Below are positions 1-11,586 of a DNA stretch of 64,000 nt, piece after piece; the stretch's first letter is position 1, and the number at the start of each line of letters is the position of its first letter. A program made the translations under genes and the position numbers. The notes under the pieces are model-generated. The model was given only the letters and a program-made list of their open reading frames with translations. It made no database searches and was not told the origin of the DNA. Source of the DNA: Fallopia convolvulus. Its lineage: Eukaryota; Streptophyta; Magnoliopsida; Caryophyllales; Polygonaceae. The stretch lies in contig OZ024724.1 in the NCBI GenBank assembly GCA_964016875.1, forward strand, positions 50,284,438-50,348,437, in the 5' to 3' direction.

Positions 1-924
1 AACACAATCTTACTCGTCAAACATGCTCAACTATGCCGGGCTTAACCCCGACCCTAGAAAAATAAACTACTCACTAATCATGACCAAGAAACTAAAAACT
101 TCAATAAAATAAAACATTGAAACAAAACTCAAACTCAAATTAATAAGAAAAATATATTGTCTTACAGAGATTCAGAAGAAACCGAAAAAAACATAAAGAT
201 ACCGAACCTAAAATCACGACCAACGATCACTCGGCAACCGTCGTCTACCGAGCCTCGTGATCCTCTTCCGATCCGATCTCTCTCTCCTTCTCGGCCTTCA
301 CAAATCTCCTCTAAAAATAAGCTCTCTAAAAACTTCTCCAAATCAAGCCCCCTCTCTATGCTAGATAGAAGGGTATTTATACTAAAAAGCTAAAAACTAA
401 AAAGGCTAAAAAGATATAAACTTTCCTAAAAAGATAGAAACAATCTCTAAAAGATAGAAATAAAATCTAAAAAGATATTAAACCCTAAAATACATATTCT
501 AACAACCCCAAAAGATTCTAAAAAGATACTCAACCGACACGAAAATAAATTCCCGCTCAGGATCGGTTAATAATAAAAATAATACTCGAAATCTTTCTTT
601 TCGTGGCCTCGTTAACGACCCTTCACAGCCTCGTTAACGAGCCTGGGGTTTGTTTTTCTTCGACACTTCTTCTTGTACTCTCGAGCTTCGACTTCTTAAA
701 TCTTGCACTCCTCCGTCTCTTACAACAATGCTCCAAATTTAGCTCCATTCAGCTCCTTTCCTCGCTAAAACCTGCAAAATTCACAAAATAACGTAGATTC
801 CACTCTTTTCACAGAACTATGCAAAACTAACTAAAAATACTCAAAACTAAACCTAAACTAAACAAAACTAAACCTAATAAGCAAAGAAAACCTATCAAAA
901 ACTATACTAAAAATGCGAACATCA
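1..924 (-). mobile_element. Partial LTR of an Athila-like Ty3/gypsy family (family C)
   Basis: The stretch aligns by eye with the LTR at 41081-42516: both have the 'ccccgaccctaga' block, the 'actactcact' block, a TATA-like TATAAATA on the minus strand (about 372-380) and the word CTCGTTAACGAS (608-619 and 630-641). It ends at 921-924 in 'atca', so on the minus strand the LTR begins TGAT, the same terminus as the other copy. No polypurine tract follows at 925, so this is either the outer edge of a 5' LTR whose element continues to the left of the window, or a solo LTR. The left end is cut by the window. Confidence 0.7.
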
Positions 925-1149
925 ATATACTTTGAGGTCGATGACTTAGTTGAGGTCGACGAACTAGACGTACTAACGATCCTACACTATGTTCTTATTA
1001 ATTACATTTCCACGTATGGATATTTTGTACATAATATAAAAATAATTACATTTCCATATATGGATGTTCGTGCAAATAAGGTTCTCTACCATGTTCTATC
1101 TCCTAGAGACTCGAAGAAAGTCATTCATTATAAAACGGACAAAAAAAAT

Positions 1150-2590
1150 CGGATGCTCTCAAACGACTTCAACAAGAGAATGATGATGTGAAGAAGGATC
1201 ACATCATAACTCTAGAAAGGGAGTATGAAGGAATGAGTCAAGAAAAGAATGAATCCTTGGGTGATTATCACTCAGGATTTCAAGTTGTGGTTAGCCAACT
1301 TGAGTTTCGTGGTGATAAACTTCATCAATGGAAACAAACTGATCCAAGGGTTCAACTTAAAATTGAATGAAGTTGTTGTTGCGTCGTTGTTAACTAACAA
1401 TGAGACCAAGTTAGTCACTCACCTTGGAAGATGTCATTGAAAAATTGACTATGTAAGAAGGAATTAAACAACGAAAAGATGATCGCTTCGAAACTGACAT
1501 GGTCAAGAACATTGCCTTGAAAGTCGATGTCGATGATGAGGTAGCACTCATAACAAGGGCTATGAGAGAGGCTTTGGAATCGTAACAAAGCTCCATCAAA
1601 GGGTTATGAACCAACCAAAGACATGAAGGATTTTATATGCTATCATTGCTCAAGAAAGGGACACTTCGCAAGAAACTGTCTCAAAAGAAAATCTGAAGTT
1701 GACAAAAATGCTTTGTTGGCCACCTAGGATGATTTTGACGCTGAAGAAGACTCAAGTAGAAAAGGAGAAGTCTGTCTCATGGATGTTGATTCTCTAAAAG
1801 AGGTACACGACTCTGAACTCTTATCTATTTTGTCCAACAAAACCAAAGAACAATTGCATGCTATTATTGAGAAGTTGAGAATCTAGGTTTTCGAACTTAG
1901 TGAAAAACTCGAAGAAAAAGACGATACCATTTTTAACTTAATGGATGAAAACAAAGGATGGTTTCAAAAATATGTGAAGTTAGAAAAGGAATCTTCTATT
2001 TCGAAGTCTGTTATGTGCAAAACTTGAGATGACTTTAAAATTGAAGTGGAGAACTTAGATAAGAAAGTCACCAACCTGGAAGGAGAAAATCTCATGTTAA
2101 AACTTGGTAATGCTAAGTTAGCTAATGATTTGGAAAATTTGAAGATAAGTGATGAGATTAAAAAGAAAAGGTGGTTAGAAGAGTCTGTTGTTAAGAAAAC
2201 TTTTGAGGACTATGCAAAGACATTTTTAAAGTCAAGACGTGGACTTGGATATTCCCATGTACCTAAAGGATCGATTGTCACTTGCTCTCCTAAGTTTAAA
2301 GATCATGTCCCTTTGTGTAGATACAATGTTAATTATTCTACTAATAAGTTGGGGAACATGGAAAAAGGAAAAAAAACCTTGGTATGAGGGCCAGAAGGTA
2401 CATAAAATATGGAAGAAACAAGTTCTCACAAATTGAATTTCATGCTCGTCTTAACAACAGACCTATCTATCATGGCTATAGCAAGTATGTTGGTCTAAAA
2501 TCTCACAAACTCTGTTGGTATTAAGGAAAAGAAGGTCATTATCAACATGTGTGTAGGAAAAAGAAAAGAGACAGTAAATCCTATGAACTT
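1150..2590 (+). pseudogene. Decayed Ty1/copia gag (Sirevirus-like)
   Basis: Successive frames read as a copia gag: a UBN2/gag-like stretch at 1188-1370, then at about 1635-1685 a zinc knuckle CYHCSRKGHFARNC (C-X2-C-X4-H-X4-C), then a long coiled-coil region rich in E, K, L and N at 2046-2387. At 2515-2560 a second knuckle-like motif has lost one cysteine to a stop. Coiled coil after the knuckle is typical of Sirevirus gag proteins (family knowledge). Several in-frame stops and shifts make it non-coding. No copia protease, integrase or RT follows, because at about 2590 the sequence changes to a gypsy integrase tail. Confidence 0.7.
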
Positions 2591-3411
2591 TTTGTGACCA
2601 ACTTGTCGACTGCCTATCATCCTCAAGCATATAGCGAAATATAACATGTCCATCAATGCCTTGAGTGCTATGACTAGTGATAAGCCCAAGTAGTGGTTTA
2701 GATGGTTGGCCTTTGTTGAGTATTGGTATAACTAATTACCATACAACTTTAGTACTAACACCTTTCCAAGACATGTATGGTTATGCTCCATTTTTGGGGG
2801 TTGATGCATTAGCGGTGATCACAAATTATGTAGAAGATTGGGTCAATGCGGGTGAGTTTGCTATGAATAAAAAAGTATGCTATTGCTCAATTGAAGGAGA
2901 ATTTGACAAAATGAAACAGATTGCAAACAAGAAACAAGTGTGGTCATTCATTTCAAGTTGGTGATTTGGTTTATTTAAAACTTGAATCTTATAGGCAGTC
3001 TTCAATGGCCAATAGAAAGAATTTGAAGCTGTGTTCCAAGTTTTATTATCCATTTCCAGTGTTAGTTAAGATTAGAGATCTAGCCTATAGATTGCAATTG
3101 CCTATCGGAGCAACAATAAACCATGCATTTCATGTATCTTAGTTGAAAAGGAGGATTGGACAATTGATATTTGCATCACTTCAATTGCATGTTGTGAAGG
3201 AAGATGGTACATTTGAAGTATGTCATGTGGCGATTTTCGATACATGATTTCAGTATACTCTTAGAGAGCCTATGATAGAGTGGTTAGTCCTATGGAAGAA
3301 TTTAAATGTAAATGAAGCAACTTGGGAAGTCGTTGGTCACATTCTTAGTATCCTGATTTTCATTATAACAAGCATTGAGGACAATATTGCTCTTTAAAAG
3401 AGGGGAGGCAA
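2591..3411 (+). pseudogene. Ty3/gypsy chromovirus integrase C-terminus plus chromodomain remnant
   Basis: The translation starts at the conserved TAYHPQ motif of gypsy integrases and continues with W-L-x-x-x-EYWYN (2690-2740), 'TPFQDMYGYAP' (2760-2800), 'VGDLVYLKLESYRQSS' (about 2958-3005) and 'HAFHVSQLKR' near 3124-3150. A chromodomain-like tail follows, with W-x-x-L and EATWEV (about 3285-3335). This order is that of Reina/CRM-type chromoviruses. Stops and frameshifts (for example after TSDKPK at 2691) show it is dead. The 5' part of pol is absent. Confidence 0.8.
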
Positions 3412-3640
3412 TGTAATAGACTAATAGTCAAGTAAATCGCGTTTTGTCTTTAATAAACCGGTTTAGGTTCCTTGTGATGTATAACTTTTGTTGTAATAGA
3501 ATTGGGGGTATTAAAATAACAAAATTCAACTCCTATCTAAAAAATTCATCTTCTTCCTATCATGTCTTAATCTTCTTCTCTATCCTTCTTTCTTTAGTTC
3601 TTCACACATTGCATGTAGGGTCCATTTGACAAGCCCTTTT
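3398..3640 (+). mobile_element. Polypurine tract and start of the chromovirus 3' LTR
   Basis: A purine run 'aaaagaggggaggcaa' ends at 3411 and is followed at 3412 by TGTAATAG, a normal LTR start, directly after the chromodomain remnant. The downstream 200 bp (pyrimidine-rich, 'cttcttcctatc...') fit LTR sequence. I cannot fix the end of the LTR and no partner copy is in the window. Confidence 0.6.
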
Positions 3641-3799
3641 ATGGAAGCATATCAAGCTTATCCAAAAATATAAGTCCAGTTTTAAATGTTCGAAAAAAGC
3701 ATATTTACAAAAGCTTATCGAGCTCATCCAAAAATTCTTCTTCTTCATCTCTTCTTCATCTCAGGTAACACTCTCTTCTCTTCTTCTTTCACCTTTCCC

Positions 3800-4534
3800 T
3801 TACCACCCAAATTCAATTAGGTTGAGATTACTGACGAAAATGGTGTTGACGAAGACGACGGAGTAAAATATCGCGCCAACAACGGAGATTCTTGTGGATG
3901 CCCAAGCGGGCGATGGATCAAAGGTGGTGTTAGCGGTAATGAAGGCAAGGTAAAGGAGGGTGAAATAAGCTGAATTGGCCGCGATGATGATAAAGAGGTT
4001 GCGGATTTTGGTGTATAGGTAGACCTGGGTCCGGTTTCGGGTGAACCGGCGAATCGGCGGTCCTAGAACCGTCGGTTCCGGTTCCGGTTCGTCCACCCCC
4101 GGAACTGGTGAACCGGCGGTTCCACCCACAAAAAATAAAAGAATAACCAAACCGCGACCGTGGCCCATTCGACAGCGACCCCGGTTATCGTTCGGAGGTA
4201 AAAAAACTATTATTTCTTTAATTTTTTTATTTCCTATTCCGAACCAGAATCGGAACCGGGTGGAACCGGCCTCAGAACCACCTGGAATCGGAACCAGGAC
4301 CGGGGAACCGGGCCATGGCCGATTCCGGTTTAGGTTCCACGGTTCCGAGGAACCGGAACTGCCGGTTCCGGAACCGGACCCAGGTCTATGTATAGGAGAG
4401 TGAAATAGGTAGATTTTGGCGACATATGGTGGCTCCGTGATGGTGGCATTGGAGGAATTGGATGGTGGATGATTTGGACAGATGGAATGAGAGAGACATG
4501 GGACGGGAGTATGAAGAAGAGGGGAGTGTTTCAA
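3800..4534 (-). other. Unassigned sequence with an open minus-strand frame, split by a hAT element
   Basis: A 244-codon open frame runs through this stretch, but its middle third (4020-4388) is a hAT transposon, so the full-length protein is not meaningful. The C-terminal part (3800-4015) encodes a hydrophobic, membrane-like segment (NLFIIIAANSAYFTLLYLAF) that could come from an older membrane-protein gene. I recognise no family. The insertion plus one target copy is 377 bp, not a multiple of three, so removing it would not restore this frame. Confidence 0.25.
4012..4396. mobile_element. Non-autonomous hAT element with perfect 8-bp target duplication
   Basis: The element is 4020-4388 (369 bp). 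Its ends are inverted repeats, TAGACCTGGGTCCGGTTT at the left and its complement at the right (about 4371-4388). It is flanked by identical 8-bp copies TGTATAGG at 4012-4019 and 4389-4396, the length expected for hAT. The interior is GC-rich and full of GGAACCGG/CCGGTTCC words. No transposase is encoded. Confidence 0.9.
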
Positions 4535-4559
4535 ATAGATTGATGAAGAGTAGATGGTA

Positions 4560-6105
4560 ATAAGGGAAGGTGATGGGGACGCCGCTGATGAGGAGGATGG
4601 AGTGGAGGCTCTCCTGCTCTGGCGCGGTCCCTTCGCTCTGGCGCAGTTGCGCCTCTCCTGCTCGGGTTAGCGTCTAGTATCTCGTTCCGCCTTTGTCTCC
4701 TATTCCGCCCCATAAATCCCAACAGCAGTGGCGGAGGGTGATGGGATGATAAGAGGATTTTGTAGGATTTGATTGCCATTTTTGGATGTTTGTGATTTGT
4801 GAAGCATTAGGTCATGTCCTTCTCATATGGATGATTTTAAATACATGTACTTTTTGGTAATTTTTCCAGGAAATTAAATTTTCATAAGTAAATTAATTTT
4901 CACCGTACACTACATGACTTATCTGAAAAATAAGTATTCAATTTCTGTAAGTAAATTATACGTAAATTTTAACACCTAATTTTAATACGTGTAATCATAA
5001 GTTCAACACAATCAACTTCAGTACTGATAACTAACACATTGCCGAAATAAGGTTACGTTGTAGTACGTTGTTGTATTCCAAAAATTGTGGTAGACTAGTA
5101 GTATAAGCTCCAAAAATCATTAATATCACTAATCGGACAATAAGTATAAAGTATTGCCTTAATGACGAGCGAGGCCGGCCAGCTTGCCTAGAGCAGGGGC
5201 CAGGGTGTAGACCTGTTAGACATATATATAGGCTGTTACACTGCCACTGTTGTATTATTTTCATAGCCACCTATATGTCTAGTGTCTACACATAAATATA
5301 TATTCACATTTATGATCTTCTGGAGGGCAACATTACCCTATAATGCTATATAACACACAGTACAACTTACTGTTGCCTATTTGTTTCTTTAAAAAAGGAC
5401 TTCTCAGTACGTTATAGGGGGGAATACATTTTAATTAATATACGTTGGTCGAAATTAATTTGATGCATTTTTACTTAACAAAAATCAGGTGTTTTAATGA
5501 TAAATTTAATATATTTAAAGTGTTAATTTAGAAGCTTAGTCAAAGAAACGTACGTACTACATAAACTTTGTAAATTGTGCATGCATAAAGTACGGGATAA
5601 TATATACATGTGGGGGTGGCACTAATTTACTGTTTTTTTTTTTGCCAAAAATATGAAAGGAAGAAATGTACTGCGGCAAGAAAAGGAGTAATAATTTTTG
5701 TATAATTGCGGCCTACCTAATTTGCAGTATTCAATAATGCAACAACTAGAACTATGCATAAACATATAAACAATTAAATCCTGCCCGTTAATCAACAAAG
5801 AAATACTCCTAATTAAACGAGGTTCATAGATTATTGAGCTTCGGTAACTTAATTGCCTGTTGCTCTGCCGCTACTGGTCTGCGCATTCATATTCACATAA
5901 TGAAGTAATGAAGCTGCATCATTTAATAATGATAAGAAAAAAGTCAACACCTTTTAGCAGAAACATACTGGAGTACATGCTAAGCTAGCCTACACCAGCA
6001 TATAGTTTTTTTTTACTAGTTTTTAATTGACCATCCAATCGGTTTTTTTAGTAAAGAAAAAAATTAGGGTGATTATTAATAAACTAGTAATCGCCCTAGA
6101 ACATC
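4560..6105. other. Intergenic stretch, no gene seen
   Basis: Apart from short shadow frames there is no coding sequence. It is AT-rich, with homopolymer runs near 5630-5645 and 6005-6015. No repeat, TIR or LTR end was found. Confidence 0.5.
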
Positions 6106-6471
6106 TTATCGGATGAAGATACGTAAACTCGAGTCAACTGCAAGTGGGATAGAGAATACACATTTGAAGGATCTTGCGATGAAGTCCGTCACAACATTGC
6201 ACTCACAAAAGAAATGAGAAATACTCCGATTCTGAAATCGGGCAAGCAAGCAAGCATTGGATGTTCGAACGCAACAACTCAATCTCCACGGGCAGCGCCA
6301 ATCACGAAGAACGACCTTGACCAGCTGCAAACTATCGCCTTCAATCAGGATCCGGGGAATTTCAAGACGAATGACCTCGAGAATTTCCTGACGCAAGGCG
6401 ATGGCCCCTAACACAAGGGGTGTAATAGTATTTGCTTGGACCTCCTTGCCATAAGTGGAGTATGTTCCCAC
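6106..6471 (-). pseudogene. RNase H-like domain fragment, LINE-type (RVT_3)
   Basis: The 121-codon frame contains 'AIALRQEILEVIRLEIPRIL' followed by IEGDSLQLVKVV and, near the end, 'FFCECNVVTDFIARSF'. This is the pattern A-x-A-LR-x-(G/E)-x-x-x-(A/V)-x-x-x-x-x-x-x-(I/V)-EGDS and (R/E)xxNxxxDxxA(R/K) of the RNase H domain at the C-terminus of plant L1 LINEs and related RVT_3 proteins. The N-terminal strand with the first catalytic Asp is missing, and no RT lies upstream. A plus-strand gypsy tail begins directly beside it at 6512. Confidence 0.6.
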
Positions 6472-6511
6472 TCCTATTGTACATATGACTAGGGTGATCC
6501 AAGACGTCTAG

Positions 6512-7560
6512 CCATGACTTCAAAAGCCATTGAGGACATGATGAAGATTCCTTTTGATGGTCCAATAACAAGGTCTAGAGCGAAGAAGATATAAGAGGCA
6601 ACTCGAGCACTCTTGGTTCGTTTGGAAACTTTGGTTGAGATGCCTGAAGAGCCACCATGAGTGACCATGATTCATCATAGACTTGGAAATACTAAGTTAT
6701 GACACCTATATGAAAGGATTGTTGCATGCTTATCTTAGAATAATAGTTTCCTTATTTAGTAATTGAATAATAGTTTATGGAAAGTCCAAATTAGGGTGTG
6801 TCTAATTTTGGATTTGCCATATGGTGATATGGATATTATTATTATTATTGTTAGCTTTTATTATTATATCAACTTCCTTGTTTAAATGATAAATTATATT
6901 CTTGCAAGGCAAAGAAGATATAATTTATTGTTTATTTGCAATTCCTTGTCTTCTAAGGCAAAGAAAATAAGAATTGTAATAAGGAAAATTGACTAGTCTT
7001 TCTATCTTTTAGCTTAGGATTCTATCTTGTGTTACAAGCAACAATAGGGCCAAAATTTAAAAGTTATTGGGCGGCCCTAGGATGCTTTAGATAGGGATAG
7101 AAGAGTTAGCTTTATTTTCCTATATATATGTTATGCTTTTTTTTCAATAAAAATTAGATTGAAAATTAGAGATTACCTTGGCTAAGGTGTTTTGTATATG
7201 CAATCAAACCCTAGTCTTCTATCTTTTCTTCTCTTGATTTTCACGTGAGAATTCTCCATGCCAAACTGAAATTTTCGTGTTCATACCCTACACAAATCAA
7301 AGACAAATCAATTACATTTCTAGTCACAATCAAGAAGAAGTCGACTACTAGTGATTTGGTCTAAGGATTCGATTCTTTCCATTCAAAGTCTATTTGGAGG
7401 AGTCTTCCACACCAATCTAAGAAGAGGTGTGCCATTCAAGTAGAATTCAAGTTCTCTTCTTCTAATACAAGTCAACACTAGAGCAAGATCGAGCCTACAC
7501 ACACGAGATCGGTCTTTCAATTGATCACGTATCATAGGGGATATGCCCAGTTCAAAGCTG
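6512..7560 (+). mobile_element. Ty3/gypsy pol C-terminal tail and following LTR-like sequence
   Basis: The plus strand encodes DGPITRSRAKK (about 6555-6590) followed by a stop. This GP(I/V)TR(S/A)RAKK motif is characteristic of the C-terminus of several plant gypsy polyproteins. The next ~850 bp look like an LTR: AT-rich, a 'tatatatatg' TATA-like site near 7122-7132, an 'aataaaa' near 7146, then a less AT-rich leader with 'acacaaatcaaagacaaatc'. I could not place exact LTR ends, PPT or PBS. Confidence 0.5.
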
Positions 7561-8169
7561 ACAAAGGATCCTATGCGATAATATGAGATTGAATTGCACC
7601 ATAGGTGGTGGTATGACCCGCCAAAAATTGGTGAACGCGTTCTTCTTCGCTTTCCTAAGTGAGTGCCTATTGGATCGTATGTGTTAGTTGAGAGTTGGGA
7701 ACAATGGTTAAACTATTTCCAATGCAACAAAAAGGAAAAAAACACTAGTAAAAGGACAAAAATAAAGGGGCATAGTTCCTTATAGAGGAACCCCACTACA
7801 TCCAACTAGTTGTGTGGGTAAATCTCTACCTCTGCCAGATAATTTTGAATGACTTTCTTCTTTTATTGATTGTTCCTTTAGCTACAACAAGCAAGGTTCA
7901 AACTTCTCTATTCCTAGCTGTCTTCGAACTCTAGAAATACTAATGAACCTTCTCAACCTAAGTACTAAGCTAACAACTCAACTAAAACCAGAAACTCAAA
8001 CCTTACACCAGAGATTTTCAACTACTCTGTTCCCTTGCTCATGTGAACTCTTTCTTTCTCGTTGTCGAGATCTACACTCACCGTCAGGGACTTCTCTGGA
8101 TTCTTCCTCTTTTTGTCTTGGCTCTCTTTAGGGTTTGCTTGATGCTTTGTGAGAAGTAGTTTGCATAGT
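7561..8169. other. Intergenic/TE debris, no gene seen
   Basis: Only short, unrecognised frames (for example 7943-8131). It could be leader sequence of the gypsy element to its left. No diagnostic motif was found. Confidence 0.4.
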
Positions 8170-8900
8170 AACTATTAGTGCACAAAAATTCTGTCTTCAA
8201 TGCACTAATTGAATCCTCCTTTTTCCTCTTTTGTTCCAACTGATTCTCTTAACATGTAACCTGCCAAATAATGGACACATGGGGCGGGGACCCCCTAATC
8301 CACCTCCGATGCCTAAGCAAAAGAGCAGTTATCGATTGATGGTCGAGGAATAAACAAAAAAGCTAGAGAATTAGTGAGTATAATTCTCCTTGAACAGTCG
8401 AGCTAAGCGAATATTAGCATGTTCAATATGCTTGTAGTATATTGTGATCTGCCTTCTCTACACGGCGAAAACGTGTATTTATAATGAAAGAAGGAGAGAT
8501 AAGGGCCGAAATTTTTATCTTTAGGGCCGAAAATTATATTGTTTAGGGCTGGCCAACTGCCTTAAAGCCCAAGCAGATAATATCTTATACCCTTCTCCAA
8601 GTAATATTCTATCTTTAATGAAAGATAAAATCTTCCACTAATTTGCATAACCACCTTATTTAAAATAATAGGAAAATAGATAAAAGATAATAGTCACATA
8701 ATAAATAAAAATATCTTTAAAGCGATAGATATATAGAACAATAATTATGACAGTTATTTTTACATGCTCGCAGTAACTATTCACTCGTATATATAGGTGC
8801 CTCAGACTTGGAGCCCAATCCTTATCTCTTTGAGCATTTTTCCGAATTGACCTTGTCTCTCTCCCTAAGGCATTTTACTCTCTTCACTTGTGACTCCATT
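8170..8900 (-). mobile_element. Probable LTR of a Tat-type gypsy element, minus orientation
   Basis: On the minus strand a TATA box ATAAATACACG (about 8467-8478) is followed by a leader and then 'cttaggcatcggaggtgg' and 'gggggtccccgccc' near 8281-8316, a motif I associate with the 3' part of Tat-lineage LTRs. The ends are not defined and there is no second copy in the window, so this is a moderate-to-low confidence call. Confidence 0.35.
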
Positions 8901-9725
8901 TGAATTTCGTCAACTCTTGGAGCTCATTGGGTCATTTGATCAAGCAGCTCAGTCTGAGGAATAGACTGCGCCTCTGATTAGCTTGGAGCAAGTCTCCACT
9001 TTTCACGCTGAGTTGTCTTTGTATTGTCTTGAGGATTCCCTTGAGTAAGGAACTTGCTGCACCTGAGTTCCCTTGATGGGAATACTTGCATATGGCTTTG
9101 TGATTCCAGTTCAACTTGTAATTTCCTTAAAATATTTGAATATAACACATTAGTTTCCTAATAATACGTGCTTGTCATTATCAAAACATGTTTTCATTGT
9201 TCCAATATTTTAGAACTTGAGTTCCTAACATTATCTCAACAGTGTCAATGGCCAATTATAAGTACAAAGAATTGCACAATCCAACTGAAAAATATGGATT
9301 TGATAGTTAAATTCAAGCTTGTTTCCTATATAAGATACTACTTCAGATTGTCAAACAATGTGGTGGTGGTGTCGATATAGGTGATTGAGGATTAAATTAA
9401 AAAATTAATGGGTTGTACTATGTAACCGACTAAAACATGGAGTTGAAGCTCCAATAGCAGTCGATGTAAATTGTTTATTCGGTTGGTTGCTTGATCGTTC
9501 CAATAAAGCCAAGTTTGGATTTTGCCTAAAAATCATTACACAAACAAATCTCTAATTTTTGAAAGTTTTCACCTTTGAAAACAACAAGCATAATTTTTTA
9601 AAGCCTCAATGATTATTCTAATCTAAATAGAAGATAGATATGTGATTAAGACTTTTCTTCTTAGAGACATCATTATTCATTATCCATGAAAATTAAATTG
9701 AAAATTAGGTAACAATGATTTACCT
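8901..9725. other. Gene-free stretch before the Tat element
   Basis: No supported gene. The minus-strand 60-codon frame at 8932-9114 has no recognisable motif. 9120-9720 is AT-rich and without obvious repeats. Confidence 0.4.
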
Positions 9726-11257
9726 TTGCTAGAGATGCCAGAATGGCCGCATATGCTGGTAAGTCAAGGAGATTATGCGCGAGTTCAAGACTTTCACCAT
9801 CTAGCGAATTTCCAGAGAAGAAAATGTGCAAGCCGATTCATTAAGAAACCTAGTGTCTACCCTAGATCCGGAAGAGTTCCCTTCAATCCCATTAGTGCAT
9901 GTACTGTCCCCAACAATTACCATGGGAACCGGCCCCTCGGAACAAACAACGCGACTTGATCAGAAGCTCACTGGGGATGAGGAGGTGTGCACTCAACAAG
10001 AGATACTTGACGGCGAGAATCTTGAAGCAAGTGTCCACGGTACATCTTCGGAAGAGGAATGTTGGAGTCCACCGTACCTGCGATGGCTTGAGCACGAATA
10101 GCTACCAACAGACAAATATGAAGCCATATCACTTAGAATGAGAGCGACTCGCTACAGTGTGAAAAATGGAATCCTGTTCAATCAGTACGCCACAGGAACT
10201 TCGCTCTGTTGCCTAGCCAAAAGCGAAATAACAAAGATCCTCCGAGAGTTACACGAGGGCGATTGTGGGAACCATTCGGGAGGCCGCAACCTCTCTAACA
10301 AGGCTCTTAGCTTTGGATACTATTGGCCAACCATGCCAGAAGCATGCTCCCACTTCTCATAAGCCGCCAGAGCCGTTGCACCCCACACTGACCCCATGGC
10401 CCTTCATGAGATGGGTAATGGAAATCGTGGGGAATTTGTTGCCATCATTTGGACAACGAGTGTTTTTCCTAGCAATCACTGATTACTTTTCTAAATGGAT
10501 CGAAGCGGAAGCATACAAGGAGGTGAAGGAGCAACAAGTCATCGCGTTAATCAAAAAGGACATCATCTGTCGCTTTGGGATACCCTTAGAAATAGTTTGC
10601 GAAAATGGATCATAGTCCATCGACAGGAAGATGTGAGACTATTGCCAGCAATGGAACATCGACTTGGTAACTTCCACTCCTGGCTATCCACAGTCTAACG
10701 GCTAGGCAAAGTCGAGCAACAAGGTGATCATCAACAATCTCAAGAAGCGGTTGATCAAAGCTAAAGGGCGGTGGGCCAATGAGCTGCCTTACGTTCTATG
10801 GGCAGACAGGACTACCCCAAAATCCGCCACCGGACAATCGCCATTCTCCTTAGTCTACGGGTGCGAGGCAGTTATCCCAATTGAGGTAGCCATACCCACC
10901 GCCCGATACGGGTTGCTGACACCTGACCAGGACGCCACCGAGCTTGTTGTCGATCTTGATGCTATGGAGGAGCTTAGAGAGAGAGCACCATTGCGTCTAG
11001 CCCGGCACCAGTAGCAAGTGGCCCGCAGCTACAACAAGAACGTGCGAATTAGAGCCTTTCACGTCAGCGATTGGGTACTTCGGAAAGTGTTCCAAAACAC
11101 CACTGAAGTGAACGACGGCAAGCTCGCTCCTGCTTGGGAGGGACCATATAAGATAATTGGCATCACAAGCCAAAGCACCTACAAGCTAGAGTCCCGAATT
11201 GGTGAGTCGGTACCATGTAGTTGGAACGCTACACACCTAAGGAAATACCATTTCTGA
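9726..11257 (+). pseudogene. Tat-lineage Ty3/gypsy RNase H tail and integrase, inactive
   Basis: In order: an RNase H tail 'ADSLRNLVSTLDPEEFPSIP' (about 9828-9887); the zinc-binding H-x-H part LRELHEGDCGNHSGG (about 10240-10283); the integrase core FFLAITDYFSKWIEAEAY (10465-10518) and RFGIPLEIVCENGS (10573-10615); the C-terminal part ELPYVLWADRTTP through AWEGPYKIIG (10780-11160). The family normally has Asp in 'DIVGP' and 'SDNGTQF'; here both are changed (MEIVGN, CENGS). The catalytic Glu motif near 10700 is disrupted by a stop (QSNG-stop-AK). Two or more frameshifts separate the blocks. The RT part is missing at the left. The antisense ORF and 3' LTR that should follow are displaced to 23.8-26.3 kb by two insertions. 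Confidence 0.85.
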
Positions 11258-11586
11258 AGAAAAGACAGACGCCAGAAACGACCGAAATAAACAAAAGTAA
11301 GATGTAATCGACGGTATGCGTTTTTTATAAAATAGAACTTGGACATCTCTAGATCATGTGAATTAGTCTCTTTCCATTACAATGCCCTTAGAATAATGTT
11401 TCTCGAAGTTATCCCCGGCAGTCATCGCCGGAAAAGGAGAACTCTTGGGTACAAAAAAAGAGAGAAGAGGAAAACGGTATGATTGCCTAAAACTAAAAAA
11501 TTTAACACACAGAAGACAAAATGATTCTAAAATGAAGTTTTTACAAACAGTGACAGGGCACATGAAGATATCTTCTAGACGCTTGC
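11258..11586 (+). mobile_element. Post-integrase 3' segment of the Tat element
   Basis: This follows the dead integrase and ends at the target site of the inserted Athila-like element. The last five bases (11582-11586, CTTGC) are one copy of its target duplication. Frames on either strand (11363-11755) are not conserved proteins. The continuation of this segment is 19550-19591 and then 23326 onward. Confidence 0.55.

Noticed and set aside
3800..4534. 244-codon minus-strand protein
   Set aside because: It runs through a hAT element with its own target duplication, so the fused frame is accidental.
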